Source of the DNA: Dermatemys mawii
Lineage: Eukaryota > Chordata > Testudines > Dermatemydidae
Length of the DNA stretch: 64,000 bases
Reading direction: 5' to 3'
NCBI GenBank assembly: GCA_007922305.1
Contig: ML677326.1
Location: 50,500,460 to 50,564,459 of the forward strand
Below are positions 1 to 12,234 of the stretch, piece after piece. The translations under genes and the position numbers were made by a program. The notes under the pieces were generated by a model. The model had not been told where the DNA came from and made no database searches. It saw nothing but the letters and a program-made list of their open reading frames with translations. Each line of letters begins with the position of its first letter. Position 1 is the stretch's first letter.

Positions 1-1406
1 TAAGCTACATCACTCAGGGCTATAAAAAATTTCACACCTGGAGCATCACATTTAAGTTGACCTAACCCACATGTAGACATGACAACAGAATAATTCTTCT
101 ATCGCCCTACCTACCATCTCTCAGAGAAATGGCTTAACTACATTAACAGAAAAAAACCCAATGTTTCAAATATGCGATTATTGAACATTTGTGTAATGAA
201 ATCCTTTATCTCCTACGTCTCTATAGATCTCTTCTCACAATGTAAGCTGTATCTTCTTGAAAGATTGTTTCTTGTCTCTACAAGATGATACCAATTGCAG
301 GACTGAGAAGTATTGTCAATAATTTGGCATTGTACTGTCTTTTTTACGTTGCAGTGATAATCTACACTATATTTCAGCAATTTACTCAAAATTATATAAA
401 CATTTCCAAACAGGCATAGACTAGAAAAGTGAATTATTCCATTTAGGAGACAAAACAGTGGGCAACAGACATGGGACTAATAACTACCTTATCCACTTTT
501 AAACACAAATACACAGTTCCTGTTAATATGCCTTTGATCAATGATAACAGTAAACGTAAGAGAGGGCAGGCTTATTTACTTGGAGTTGTAGGAAAATGTT
601 TCATAGTAACATGAGATCTCAGGGCAGCTTTTCTTTTCCACCTCCATCACGTGCGTGTGTACACTCCTCCTCACTCCCCTTGCATGCTTTCTGGACAACT
701 CACATCTTTTTGTTCTTATAGGCTGTCCCTAACCTCATCAAGAACACAGTAAGACCCCTTCTGTTTCACACTGTCCATGTGCTTTGCCAGTGAAATAGAG
801 ACTTACTGTTGAACAGCGGAAGCTCCTTCTCTAGTGTTTTCCCTAGAAACCTCTTCCTGTGTGTCATAAAACCTCATTCTCCCCTTATGCACACACATTC
901 CTGCGGCTCTACTCCTTCCCACGTACAAAGAGACTGCAGAATTTTTGGCTCTGCCCTATCTCCCTTCTTGTGTCCGTCAACGGATTCTGAGTGCTGTTGG
1001 ATGATCTACCACTAAGTATTCAGTGCATCCGTGAGGAAACTGCTGCCATATCCACTGCTCTACAGGGCAGTGGAGGCAAATGGGAAAGGAGAAGGCAGCT
1101 GAGAACTGGCATCAGCACCACCACTTAGGTGATGCCTCTCCAGACAACGTATTAAATCTGGAGGACACATGGGACACTACGGATCACCTATGGATCCCCC
1201 TTGATTAAGTTATTTTATGGGCCCTTGCACCTGAACCGCTACCCAGCACGTTCCCTAGCACCTTCCCATTGACAGGAGTTATGCTACCAATGCTTCAAGA
1301 TCAGCTTTGTGAACTGCATCTTAAAAGTGGGCATTAGCAGGTAGAAATCAGTTCCTTTACCATGGGTATAATTATGCTAATTTGATACCTGGGGAAAGTG
1401 AGAGGA
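1..1406. other. Unannotated AT-rich DNA
   Basis: No coding pattern, RNA gene or recognisable repeat is visible. A 68-codon ORF at 809-1015 has no protein-like motif and is treated as chance. Confidence 0.5.
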
Positions 1407-1526
1407 GATATGAAGTGACTAGCCTAAAGTTAATACTGGTGGCTAGTCTATGATATGAAGATATGAAGTGACTAGCCTAAAGTTAATACTGGTTAATACT
1501 AGTGACTAGCCTAAAGTTAATACTGG
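1407..1526. repeat. Local tandem triplication of a 26-34 bp unit
   Basis: A 34-bp unit at 1407-1440, beginning GATATGAAGTGACTAGCC, recurs exactly at 1460-1493. Its last 26 bp recur at 1501-1526, with only short spacers between copies. The near-identity of the copies points to a recent local duplication, probably by slippage or unequal exchange. No protein is encoded. Confidence 0.85.
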
Positions 1527-1529
1527 GGT

Positions 1530-1721
1530 TTTCTAGCTAGCTCACTAAAAATAGAACTGAGGATACTGTGGCTTGGGCTTCAGTGCCAGCTGCACAAGCT
1601 CATTTGACTGAACAGACTCACATCTGCAGCTGGTGCTGAAGCCTTGCATCGTAGCATCCTCACGTCTAGCAAGCTACTTAGAATTCAGCTATCTTGGGTA
1701 CATCTACGTGAACTGCAAATC
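1530..1721. mobile_element. Palindromic miniature DNA transposon remnant
   Basis: The stretch has a partly palindromic layout. CTAGCTAGCTCACTAAAAATAG and GGCTTGGGCTTCAG on the left are mirrored by GCTGAAGCC and CTAGCAAGCTA on the right. It ends near a TGGGTACATCTACGTG motif resembling the 'GGGTATGTCTACAC' termini of abundant turtle MITEs. It has no coding capacity. The family name and exact ends are inferred, and no target duplication was identified. Confidence 0.5.
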
Positions 1722-2290
1722 ACAGAAATGTAGGGCTGGAAGGGACCTTGAGAACTCAAGTCCAACTCACTCACTGAGGCAGGACCAAGTAAATCTAGGC
1801 CATTCCTGATGGGTCCTGGTCCATTCTGTTCTTAAAAGCATCCAATGATGGAGATACCACAGCATTCTTTGGAAGCCGTTTCTAGAACTTAACTACCCTT
1901 ATAGTTAGAAAAAAATTCCTAATGTCTAACCTAAATGTCCCTTGCTACAGATTAATCCCATTACTTCTTGTTCTACCTTCAGTGGACACAGAGGACAATT
2001 GATCATTGTCCTCTTCATAACATCCCTTAGCATATTGGAAGATTGAGAGGGTATCTGATATGTCTTCTTTTCTCAAGACTAATCATGCTCAGTTTTTTTA
2101 TTCTTTCCTCATAGGTCAGGTTTTTAAAATTTTTGTTACTCTCCTCTGGACTCTTTCTTCAATTTGTCTGCATCTTTCTTAAATTGTGGTACTCAGAACC
2201 AGGCAAAGTTGAGGCCTCAGGAGTGTCTTACTTACTTGTCTTATATATGCTCTCCCCATCTGCAGTGTAGGTGTAACCTTAGATGTTTTG
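1722..2290 (-). mobile_element. CR1 LINE, 3' end, 5'-truncated
   Basis: On the minus strand this is the 3' end of a CR1 non-LTR retrotransposon. The plus strand opens with the complement of the CR1 tail (GGGCTGGAAGGGACCTTGAG), then the 3' UTR and the end of the RT-encoding part (TCTGGACTC...CTTAAATTGTGGTACTCAGAACC). The copy is diverged and riddled with stops. Its 5' limit is vague, at about 2.2-2.3 kb. 5' truncation is typical of CR1. Confidence 0.85.
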
Positions 2291-3050
2291 AAGTTCTTGG
2301 CTATTAGCTCTGTGCGAAGATTACTAGACTACTCAACTCATACCATACTCCTCTTCCAAAGGCATGGAAACTGTTTCTCTCTATTTGTCCTAAGGTCTTA
2401 CATTATCACCCATCACTTCAGGATCTGAGTGCCTTTGTTTCTCAATGACTCCCCTTTCTTCACCCTTCTACAAATTCCCTTCTCCTCCTTTTCCTTCTCC
2501 ACTCCTTTTAGTCCATCCCTATACTCCCTTCTTACTTTTACAGGCTTCAAATGTATGCTTTCAGTGTCCCTAGGCCATTTCTCCCCTACTGTGCTGAATC
2601 AACTCTCAGAAACCAGGTCGCTTTTAGCAAAGGACTGCTGACTTCACATGTGAAAAAGGAAGCTCTGCTTTCTCAAGTGCTGAATCAGCACAGTGGGTGA
2701 TAGACAGGCCAGAGGCAGCAGGAGCAAACACACTAACTATAAAAAAGTGGAAAATAGGAGAGCACCAAAATAAAAAAAATAAATAAATCACTGAATCCCA
2801 TGATTTTATCAAATACCTGATTTTCTCATGGTCATTTTATTAATATCAGGCTATTATCACAAAAGTTCCTCTGTAAGAGATTACACTAAATACAAAGTTT
2901 CAAACATTTTACAAGGTAATGTAAGACAAAAATGAAGAGAGAAGTTGTACTAAAGCAAAATAAGTATAATATGTGTTAGAAGCAGTTTATGCCAGGGACA
3001 CTTTATATTGTATTGATACTGTCCCGTCTTAGAGCAGTCAAGAAAAACTT
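2291..3050. other. Unannotated DNA
   Basis: No confident feature is seen. The minus strand has a pyrimidine tract and AG just above 2740, followed by an open stretch down to 2624. It lacks a convincing donor and ends in a stop. It is not called a gene. Confidence 0.4.
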
Positions 3051-3057
3051 TGACTGC

Positions 3058-3130
3058 TGAAGTGAAATCCTGGCTCTACTGAAGTTAATAGAAGATTTGC
3101 CATTGACTTCTATGGTCAGGATCTCACCAA
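3058..3130. repeat. Palindromic dispersed repeat ('GAAGTCAATGG' family)
   Basis: The left arm GTGAAATCCTGGCTCTACTG (from about 3061) is complementary to the right arm ending GGTCAGGATCTCAC (to about 3128). The centre contains GAAGTTAATAG and CATTGACTTCTATGG, which are also mirror images. The same architecture recurs at 47515-47590, so this is a dispersed hairpin-type repeat, not a unique palindrome. It looks like a non-autonomous DNA element. The superfamily is not determined. Confidence 0.65.
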
Positions 3131-4475
3131 TGGAGTGTGTGTTATTTCTGGAATCAGTCAAAAAATAAAATAAAAAAAAATACAAGATTTTTTTAAAAAA
3201 ATGTCGTGATTGAAACAGGCCCATTTTTCTTTTCCTCAAATGTTTTTTCTATATTTTCTTATTTTTTATCAAAAAATCTGCATATTGTTACAGAAATGGC
3301 TTCAGAAGCTTTTTCCTTACTAAAAACTAGGTTTTCAGTAAGTAAAATATTTTCTAAAAAAGTTTCCATAATGGTTTCTATAAAACTTTTGATAAAAACT
3401 GGCACTTTCCCCCCTCAAATATCACCAAAAATTTCAAAAAATGAAAAATATCAATAAGTTAGTTTACTATTTTTAATTTTTGAAACTGACATATTTTTGT
3501 TTTAACTACAAACCTCTTTATTTGAAAAATTATGACCAGATGTAGTTTTATCCAGTATAGTCTGTTCTACTTTTGTTTTCTTCATACTATGTATATATTC
3601 AGAACTGCAGCTAAACAGAACTGTGTTCAAGTTCTTTGGCCAGAATGCGTCTTTGTTGCCTTGTCCCAGACAATTCTATTTTTAGCTTTTGTTTCCAAGA
3701 CTGATTTTCCTTCAGTAAGTTGTCAGAGACCACATGCTGAAAAATCTTCCTTTCATTCAAACTTTTACTTGGAAAATATACAGCCCTCCAGCTTTAGTGC
3801 ATACTCTTATCTAAACATGAATATAACATTCATATGGAAGAGCAGATAAGTATGCGTCCCTGAACAAAACCCTGGTTAGTAAATAGTGAAGGAGAACAAA
3901 CATGGTCCAAGCAAAGAGCGTCTCTAAATTCAACTAATGTTTGTAAATACTTTGTTTGCAGTATTACACACAAGATAGCTTTCTGGGCTCTGTCACAAGT
4001 TACCAGCTATAATGAAATTAAACTCCTCAGAACAATCCCATCACCACGAATTTCCCAATAACCATTTTGTAGTTTCCAAATAAGCAAAAAAGATTGGCTC
4101 CTGGTGTGGGTTATTTCTATTTTGGGAGAGAAATAATCAGATAGAACCAGGAGAAACTCTGTGTCAGAAATGAAGCAAAACAGCATTGTGTTAAAGTTTT
4201 TCAGGCTCATGAAAAATTCGTTAAGGGCATGTGATTGAGTTGTCAATCATCTCCACCTAGGAGATGTCAGAAAAAAGCACACACTTGCCAAGGTCATGCC
4301 ATGCGTGTGGTTTGACAAAAAGAACGCCATTTGAGGGAACAAGAAATAATGTGTTAATTATGGTTCAAGATTCTTAGGCCAAGTGCTATAAAAATTTTTT
4401 TTTTTTCAGCACTGCACTCCCAGCATTCAAGAGTCATTACATTTTTTAAAAATTGGGTCTTTTGAGCCTCTAGGG
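3131..4475. other. AT-rich unannotated DNA
   Basis: Long A- and T-rich runs lie at 3160-3210 and 3220-3500. The 105-codon ORF at 3532-3849 (+) has no recognisable domain and lies in AT-rich DNA. A T10 tract lies near 4398. No gene is supported. Confidence 0.4.
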
Positions 4476-5172
4476 CTGGGGTTAGCAAACTATGGCCCAC
4501 AGGCCCATCCTTCCCCGGTCCCTGAGTTCCCAGCTGGAAAAGCTACCCCCAACCCTCCCCAACTTTCCTTCCATCTCCAGAGCTATGCCACCACACGGGC
4601 AGGGCTCTGGGGATGAGGCTGCATGCTTCTGCCGGGCAGTGTGTCTGGCTCCACGCGGCCTCCAGATATACTGCTCTGAGTACATGGTAACGGGGCCAGA
4701 GAGTTGGTTCGGGAGGAGGGGGGTTGGTTAGGGGATGGGGAACTGGGGGGAAAGGGGGTTGGGATAGGCATGGGAGTCCCGGGGAGGGGCCTTCAGGTGC
4801 CAGGGTGTGGATAGGGGTTGGGGCAGTCAGGTAATGGGGTTCGGTAGGGGGTGAGGCCTTGGGGTGCAGTTAGAGTGGGGGTCTCAAGAGGGGACGGTCA
4901 GAGGACAAGGAGAAGAGGAACTTCGATAGGGCTGGGGTCCCAGGGATGCGGGTAGGGTTGGGGGGGGTCTCTGGAGGGAGTGGTCAGGGGACAACGAGTA
5001 GGTGGGGTTGGATGGGTTGGGAGTTCTGAGGGGGGCAGTCAGAGGGCAGGATGTGGGTGGGGGTTGGATGGGGGGCAGGCAGTTTGGGGAGGCACAGCCT
5101 TCCTTACCCAGCCCTCCATACAATTTTGCAACTCTGATATGTCCCTTGGGCCAAAATGTTTGCCCACCCATG
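4476..5172. mobile_element. Non-autonomous hAT transposon (G-rich interior)
   Basis: Terminal inverted repeats are visible. The left end CTGGGGTTAGCAAACTATGG matches the reverse complement of the right end (GGGCCAAAATGTTTGCCCACCCATG), the typical 'CAGGGGTGGGCAAAC' hAT terminus. The flanking 8-mers CTCTAGGG (4468-4475) and CTCCTGGG (5173-5180) agree at 6 of 8 positions, as expected for an aged hAT target duplication. The interior is strongly G-rich with imperfect repeats of a GGGGTTGGG..CAGTCAG type. The ORFs here are products of base composition. Confidence 0.8.
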
Positions 5173-5180
5173 CTCCTGGG

Positions 5181-7845
5181 TGCACTGGGTCACATTTTCA
5201 AGCTTTTGTCAGCTACTATAAGGGCTAGAAACTTACTAATTGTACCTTAGATTCTCCTGTAATCACATGCCTTTAGGAGGTCAGTTTTTAACACCAAATA
5301 TCACTAGACTTGCAGTAATTTAATGACAATTGGCAAACAGTGTTGTGTCCAAGCCGTGCAGAAATGGGTGTAGTGCAACATATCGTCTTTTTGAATGTAC
5401 TGTATTATTTTACTACTTTTGCAATTCAGAATTGGAATTCTTAAATAGTCGCCAGTTTACAGAATTTATGAAGTGCATTTAACATGGCCAGCACAACAAC
5501 ACTGGGAACACAGGGCATCTGGGAGTTTAAAACTCCACTTCTCCCTTAACCCCTCACTATCTTCAGCCTCCTGTCTCTTCTCTGTTCGCCATTCACCAGC
5601 TACTTCTCAGTTGCAGATTTGGTCGTTCTAAATATTGGGACAGTTTTCAGGAGCTCCTGAGTCCTGGCTCCAAGGAAAAGCAACATGTTCACTTCACAGC
5701 ACTGTCTGAAGGGGGCTACTGATGGTGCTTCAAAGGAAAATCTGCTGCTTTTCCTTATAGCCAAGATTGGCTGCCTCTGCAGCTAAAGCCTAGACTTTTT
5801 TGTTTTCATTTTAAACTTTTTAAATTTTCAAGAGACAGCAAGAAATCATATTTTCTATTATCGTTCATTTTCACTCAATAAAACATTATTAGATTTATTA
5901 GCTTTTTATTTGGGTAGCTGGTGAAAAGAAAAGGAACTATGATGAGATCTAAACCATCCAGCATTAGGTGTTTGTGTATGTCTAAGATATTAGCAAACAA
6001 GTCTGAAAAATCACTTTAGATACACTACATGGTTTCACTATGGTTTTTCTATAGCTTTTTATGTATGTATTTTAAATGAGGATTCGCAGGAGTGTGCTGT
6101 TAAGTACAGCAAATTCTGTTTTCACATTCTGAAAAGAAAGTTAAATTTGATTTTTTTAAACAATGATTATTATAGACTTGTAAAGTATACCCATATTACA
6201 GTTCTGTTTTCATGTGAATTATTTTTGGAAACCATTTTTCCCCAGTTTCTTTAACACACGAAGTGTTAGAAGTGTCTGAAGAGGATGGCAGCCCTATGAC
6301 TGTCAAGCAGTATATTTTCAGTACAGCATGTGGGCATTTGGGGGACTTATCTGGGCAACTTCTCCTACTGATGCTAATAGGAGTCAAGCGCCTGAATGCT
6401 CATGCACCATGCTGAAAATGTACCCCCAGATATATAACATTTCAGGATTTATCTTACAAATTAAACAGCGATGTTGGAGTTACCAGTGTGTACGTGTGAA
6501 ATTCTTCATGAGGTCAAACACTATCTCACTCAAGTTACAGTTTGTTTCACTTCAGAGAAACATTTCTCCGAGTCATTTCAGGTACAGTAATTGCATTTTA
6601 AAAGTATATAATATGTTGCTATCACATTGTGGTTAAGAAGTTTGCTGAGGTGCAAAGTGACCATTGCATTTTTACTCTATTAACAATACTTACCTTAATA
6701 CTTCTTCCCCAAGCAGACAAAAATCTAAAATACAATATATATTATGAACAGTTTCACAGCTTGAGAAGTAAAGGGCCCGATCCCGATCCTGTTTCAAGTC
6801 ACTGACTACAGTGGTGTAGGAACATGGTCCTAACACAACTAAAATAGCAAACCAATAATGTCCTATTCATTGAGATTGAACCTAGCTGTTTTAAATATCA
6901 CTAATTTAAATTCTGTTTTATAAAGCCTTGCTTACCCATTGATACTTTTGGACCACATTACACTGATCTAAGTTAAAAGGCGATCACATTCAATTCAATG
7001 TCACTTCTGACATACAGTAGTTTAATTAGAGGAGACTGAACCCTTCACCATTAGCAAGGTGCACCAAATTTTAGTTGGCATCTTCTATACCAGAGGTGCC
7101 AAATTAGCATCCCAGAAAGAGAAAGGTATTTTTGTTTACATTACAGGTGCCGCAGTGAGTGGGAAAGAAGTGTTTCTCCACCCTTTAGAATTATTTCCTG
7201 GTAAATCTAGGTATAGTACACTACATGCAAAGTGACACCTTTCTGTCTCTGTACAGAAGAGGGATTAGGAGCACTTCCCAAAGGTTAAATCTCTCAAACT
7301 TCTTGGCACCAAGGAATTAAACAAAATGTGATTTACTGGAGAAAAGCTGCTTTCCTCTTCTCTTTAATAGTGAAAGAGTTCTATTCTGCACAAGTGCCTG
7401 TCAGTAGGAGAAAAAAAGATTCCCATTACCTTAATGGAAACCCCAGGAGAACACATAGCTCCTTCTTCTAAAAACCAACAATAGATTTTCCATGCAGCTA
7501 CCCACCAATGATAATGACTTACTTGAATTTTAAATCCACATACACAGGAAGCTAGGACAAAGGTCTCTACCAATAGTAATAAAGAATCCTTTCATCAGGC
7601 TTCAAGATGGTAGCATAGTGAATTGCCTGCTTACTTAATAAGCTTAAAATGGGATTAGTGTAGCTAATTCCATTAATATAAAGGTTGTGTCAGTCAGGGC
7701 AAAATAGCCCCAATTTAGTTTTGGGTTTCTCCAGCTATCCTCTTCATTCCACACTTTTTCCTTCATTGAATTTCTTGTGTATTAGAACATCATTATGATA
7801 TTAGGATCATATAGAGCTGTAGTCTAATATATTTATAAATATATC
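5181..7845. other. Mostly unannotated DNA
   Basis: No confident gene is present. A short 'GGGCCCGATCCCGATCCTG' stretch near 6773 resembles the start of the reptilian 'CCTGATCCTGCA' repeat family. A 31-bp minus-strand segment at 6694-6724 sits between a TTTTAG acceptor-like and a GTAAGTA donor-like site, but is too short to call. Confidence 0.4.
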
Positions 7846-8430
7846 TAGGGCGCCTGTCAATTAATCAGAGTTAACTCATGTGATTAACTCAAAAAATTAA
7901 TCACAATTTAAAAAATGAATTGCAATTAATCAGTTAAACACTGTTAAACAATAGAATACTAATTGAAATTAAATATATATTATGGATGTTTTCCTACATT
8001 TTCAGATACCTTGAGTTCAATTACAACACAGAATACAAACTGTACAGTACTCACTTTATTTTTATTACAAATATTTGCACTGTAAAAATAACAAAAGAAA
8101 TAGTATTTTTCAATACACCTCATACAAGAACTGTACTGAAACCTCTTTATCCTGAAAATGTGACTTACAAATGAAGATTTTTTTTTGTTACGTAACTGCA
8201 CTGAAGAACAAAACAATGTAAAACTTTAGCCCCTACAAATCCACTCAGTTGTACATCCTGTTCAGCCAGTCGCTAAGAGAAACACGTTTGTTTACATTTA
8301 TGGGAGATAATGGTGACTGCTTATTATTTATTTTTGTTACCAGCATTGCAAAGTATTTACATGCTAGATATGAAAAACATTTGTATGCCCTTCATGCTTT
8401 GGCTATTATTCCAGAGGACATGCTTCCATG
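7846..8430 (-). mobile_element. hAT element terminus plus C-terminal transposase remnant
   Basis: The segment starts with GGGCGCCTGTCAATTAATC, a terminal motif of a widespread tetrapod hAT family with repeated AATTAATCAC and GTTAACTC blocks. Read on the minus strand, about 8430 down to 8230 matches the end of a hAT transposase. This is the C-terminal dimerisation region, with remnants such as LSPINVNKRVSLSDWLN, broken by stops and a deletion. It is followed by A/T-rich 3' untranslated sequence to the terminus. It lies in the opposite orientation to the transposase fragment just downstream. Confidence 0.75.
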
Positions 8431-8473
8431 ATGATGACGCTGGTTAAAAAAATAACCCATCAATAAAATAAAT

Positions 8474-8501
8474 CCCCCCCCGGGGGGGGGGGGGGGGGGG
8501 G
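8474..8501. repeat. C8G20 homopolymer junction
   Basis: Eight C residues (8474-8481) are followed directly by twenty G residues (8482-8501), inside the hAT copy. In the family consensus as I remember it, this place holds only a short CTTGGGGG stretch, so the tract looks like an expansion. The C/G junction is self-complementary. Length may vary between individuals or be an assembly artefact. Confidence 0.9.
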
Positions 8502-8504
8502 AGG

Positions 8505-8790
8505 GAGAATTGTATGTCTCCTGCTCTATATTTCATGTTATAGCAGTCTCAGGTGATGATCCAGCATATTGTTCATTTTAAGAACACTAACTGCAGATTT
8601 AACGAAATACAAAAAAGGTACTAATGTGAGATTTCTAAAGATAGCTACAACACTCGACCCAAGATTTAAGAATCTGAAGTACCTTCCAAAATCTGATCAG
8701 GATAGGATGCTTTCAAAAGTCTTAAAAGAGCAACACGCCAATGCACGAACTACAGAACCTGAATCGCCAATAAAGAAAATGAACCAGCGG
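8505..8790 (+). pseudogene. hAT (ZBED-like) transposase internal fragment
   Basis: The plus strand encodes a hAT transposase segment with the family hallmark IATTLDPRFKNLKYLPKSD, followed by KVLKEQHANA and an acidic/proline stretch. This corresponds to the conserved region before the C-terminal dimerisation domain. The frame is open for 95 codons from 8569, but both ends of the protein are missing. The homologous C-terminal piece lies inverted just upstream. This is debris, not a domesticated gene: there is no splice context and the reading frame degenerates after about 8790. Confidence 0.8.
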
Positions 8791-8869
8791 AAAATCACAA
8801 TTAAAATAGTTAAAACATTTAAGAAAGTAAAGAAAGAAATGTCCTGGATTGTATAGGAAAGATTGTCCT

Positions 8870-9899
8870 GTAACTTGAATTACTCTAATTTATAGAAAAT
8901 TTCATGACTTTATGTTGTATAAAAAGTGTCTAAACAAAAAAGTGCCCAGTCAAGTGCCAGTCAAGAAGCACTTAATGGACAATGGATCTTGGGAGGCTCC
9001 AATCCACATACGAAGTCTACTTGAGGACTTTCAAGGTAGCATGTAAATAATGGCTGTTACCTGTAATTTCTGAGTCATGCATGGACATGTGACTTGCCCA
9101 TGTGACTCCAAATCTCCAACTGGATTCTACACAGGGGGAGGGAGGGGTTTCCACCCCCAAGAGAAAGTATATTTAAACCCCTAGGAGACACCTCCATTTT
9201 ATCTTCAGCTGGCTCAACAGATAGCCTCTCCATCCCCAAGGATACCTGAAAGAAACTGGAACAAAGGACAGGGGGGTGTGAGTAATTGCTGCACCCAGAC
9301 TAGAAGGAGACTAGTCTGTAAAAGGAAGTTTACTGGAAACACCATCAAGAGTGAGGTTATCTGTATTCAGTTTTATTAGTGTATTAGAGATAGACTTGCA
9401 TGTTTTATTTTCTTTTACTTGATAATTCACTTTGTTCTGTCTGTTATTACTTGGAACCACTTAAATTCTACTTTCTGTATTTAATAAAATCACTTTTAAC
9501 TTATTAATTAACAGAGTATGTATTAATACGGGGGGTTGGGGGTACAAACAGCTGTGCATCTCTCTCTGTAAGTGTTACGGAGGGCAAAATCATCTATGAA
9601 TTTACCCTGTATAAGCTTTATATAGGATAAACAGATTTATTTGGGGTTTGGATCCCATTGAAAGTTCAGCATCTGAGTGTTAACAGGAACATTTTTTTAA
9701 CCTGCTTTTGATTGAGCCTACAGCTGTTAGGGGACATGGTTCAGACTTGGGCCTGGATTTGAAGCAGGCTAGCTTGTCTGGCTCAAATCTGGCAGGGCTC
9801 TGAAGCCCCGAGCTGCCAGGACAGGAAAAAAGGGGCAGACATAGTCTTGGTACACCAGCTGGCAATCCCAAGGGGGTTTCTGTGATCCAACCCATCACA
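8870..9899 (+). mobile_element. Probable solo LTR of an endogenous retrovirus-like element
   Basis: The segment has the order of a retroviral LTR: a U3-like GC-mixed part with AGTATATTTAAACCCC as a TATA-like promoter (about 9166-9181), a pyrimidine-rich stretch, an AATAAA polyadenylation signal at 9483-9488, and a U5-like part ending GTGATCCAACCCATCACA at 9899. I recognise the sequence as a common turtle LTR type. The 5' boundary is uncertain (8.87-8.95 kb) and no target duplication was found. No gag, pol or env follows it. Confidence 0.6.
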
Positions 9900-9924
9900 G
9901 GGGTCACCAAACATTAATAGGCAG

Positions 9925-10273
9925 CAGGTTTAAAACAAACAAAAGGAAGTATTTTTTCCGCACAAGACACAATCAACCAGTAGAACTCCTTGACAGAGGA
10001 TGTTGTGAAGGCCAAGACTATAACAGGGCTTAAAAAAGAACTAGATAAATTCATGAAGGATAGGTCCATCAATGGCTATGAGCTAGGATGGGCAGGGATG
10101 GTGTCCCTAGCCTCTGTTTGCCAAAAGCTGGGAATGGGCAACAGGAGATGGAACATTTGATTACTTGTTCTTTTCAATCACTCTGGGACAACTGGCATTG
10201 GCCACTGTTGGAAGACAATACTGGGTTAGATGGACCTTTGGTCTGACCCAGTATGGCCATTTTTATGTTCTTA
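9925..10273 (+). mobile_element. CR1/L2-like LINE, 3' tail
   Basis: This is the 3' UTR and tail of the reptilian LINE whose RT is better preserved at 50640-52066. Matching blocks include AAACAAACAAAAGGAAGTA, GAACTCCTTGACAGAGGATG, CATCAATGGCTATGAGC and the terminal GACCCAGTATGGCC...TTATGTTCTT. The tail is complete, while the coding part is absent through 5' truncation. It lies 25 bp after the LTR end. Confidence 0.9.
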
Positions 10274-10279
10274 ATTTAC

Positions 10280-12234
10280 AAAGAGGAAAATTTGTTCGGA
10301 CACTATTGGGAGCATGTGCCTTTTGAAAGCGACCAAAGTATTAACAATTCACAGAATGAACATCTTCCTGGGTTTTGATATGAAAAGGTTTGTGTGTTTA
10401 ATCACAGAGTGAAAAACACTTTTTTCAAATGGATATTCCCAGTACATTCACTGCAATTTTGGAGGAAATTAGATGAGAAAAAGAAAACACTAAGAAATTT
10501 TGACCTAATTTAACATAGTTATCACACCTATGGTTTTATTTTGCTTCATTTTTGTTTTGATAATTTTAATTTTACTTTAATAAACCTGTTTGTAATTGAG
10601 AACACTTGAAGAAGACTGTGATGACTATGAGTGTGGGCACATATTGTCCAATGGAAAAAAACAGCTGATTTCTGATGTCAAAGAAGGAGAAAGCAGCAAA
10701 CTAGAAATAATGGCTTGAAAACTCAGTCAGTGCATGGAAAGCAAGTGACCTCGTAAAAGGAGGTGGGTATAGAAAAGATCACTACAGTCACAAAGAGGTC
10801 TGGAAGACCTTAAGGGTGATGGTGTCATGTGTTTATAACAGTTATTTTTCATTACATTTGTGTGTGACTTTTAGATAATCATTTCTCTGTGACTGTTATA
10901 TTGGTCTATGCAAATTCTTGTTTATTTAATTTATTTAATGTCTTTTTTGTCTTTATTGTTTATTGTTAATTTTAGAATCAATAACATTTTAAAATGGTAC
11001 ACAGGCCTTTGTTGAAATTAATATTTTAATAAAAAGAGAAATAAAAATAATCCCATGAATGCAAGACAGCTCTGAAGAGGGGATACGTACACCAGATGAT
11101 TTAAAAGCTGGACAGGTGTAATCCATCTGGAACACACTTGCCCTGATCCTGCAGACATACAACATGCTGCTGAGGGAACTGTGCTGCCATTGAAATCAGG
11201 GTGGGCTGAAGGGCTGTGTGAAAATACTGAACCTCACTTCAGCTGGCCTCTAGAGTATCTTAAAATTCAAACACAGCTAGAGATTTTTGGGATTTAAGAG
11301 GGTCAAATCTTCTGTCCATTTCAGCAGCAGGATTATTAGGAAATGTCATATGATGAAAAACATGTTCTCTACCTGGAAAAAGCTAATGTAACCCAATAAA
11401 ATTTAGCTTTGAAAAGATTCAGTAGATCCTGATGGTTCCAGTCTTCCATATTTAGAGATAAAGTTCCTAAGTGGGTAGCTACAGGAAGGATTTTTCCTTT
11501 GGTACAAAAGTATAAAACATATAAGGCATCTTATGTCTCTTTTGAGAGTAAGAGCACCTTACGCTGCACTTAAGCAGCACTGGTAAAACAGGGTTCTTTA
11601 AGGCCAAGCATCATCAAATGGATTTAAAATGAATCCTTTCTTGCATAGTATGTCATATAACAGAATTCAAAAATTTGACACAAAACACAGAAAGACGGAA
11701 AATGAGAGTGACAGAAAGAGACATTCTTTACCCTAAACAGAAGCTATTAATTTGCAAGGGAGTTGAATGCCAATTTATCTATATGACATTTAAATTGAAT
11801 ACAATGAATGCACCCTTCCCAAATTTATTCCACTCAAGAGTCAGACTTGTCCTAGCTAGAACACCTAGTACACTGCACTTTTTCAGTTAAAAAATCCAAC
11901 CAACCTGAACCAAAAAAATCCTCTGTCTTATTGTTAGCTGATTTTGATGAAATCAAAAACCAAGGCACTAACTGGAGTCTGACTCATATTGAGGATTACT
12001 TTAAAGCAGTCTGGTTCTTTCTTCCTTTATTATAGAGCCACGTACGGGATTGTTTGGGATATCACAGAGATTGCTTTTAGACTTTAGTAATCTGCTCTGT
12101 TTGCTACATATTAGCAAAACCAACATTGTTATAACAATATTTTTCACCAAAGCAGAAACTATGAAATTTGAAAGTTTAATATGCATAGACTCTTAGGTTA
12201 GTTCTTCATTCTGTGAATATATTTAACTCCATGT
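10280..12234. other. Unannotated DNA
   Basis: AT-rich sequence without a supported gene. A weak CCCTGATCCTGCAGAC stretch near 11143 resembles the 'CCTGATCCTGCA' dispersed family but is too short to delimit. A 71-codon ORF at 11675 has no recognisable motif. Confidence 0.4.

Noticed and set aside
8870..9924. A retroviral primer-binding site just after the LTR at 9900
   Set aside because: The bases after 9899 do not match common tRNA 3' ends, and a LINE tail begins 25 bp on, so no provirus follows.
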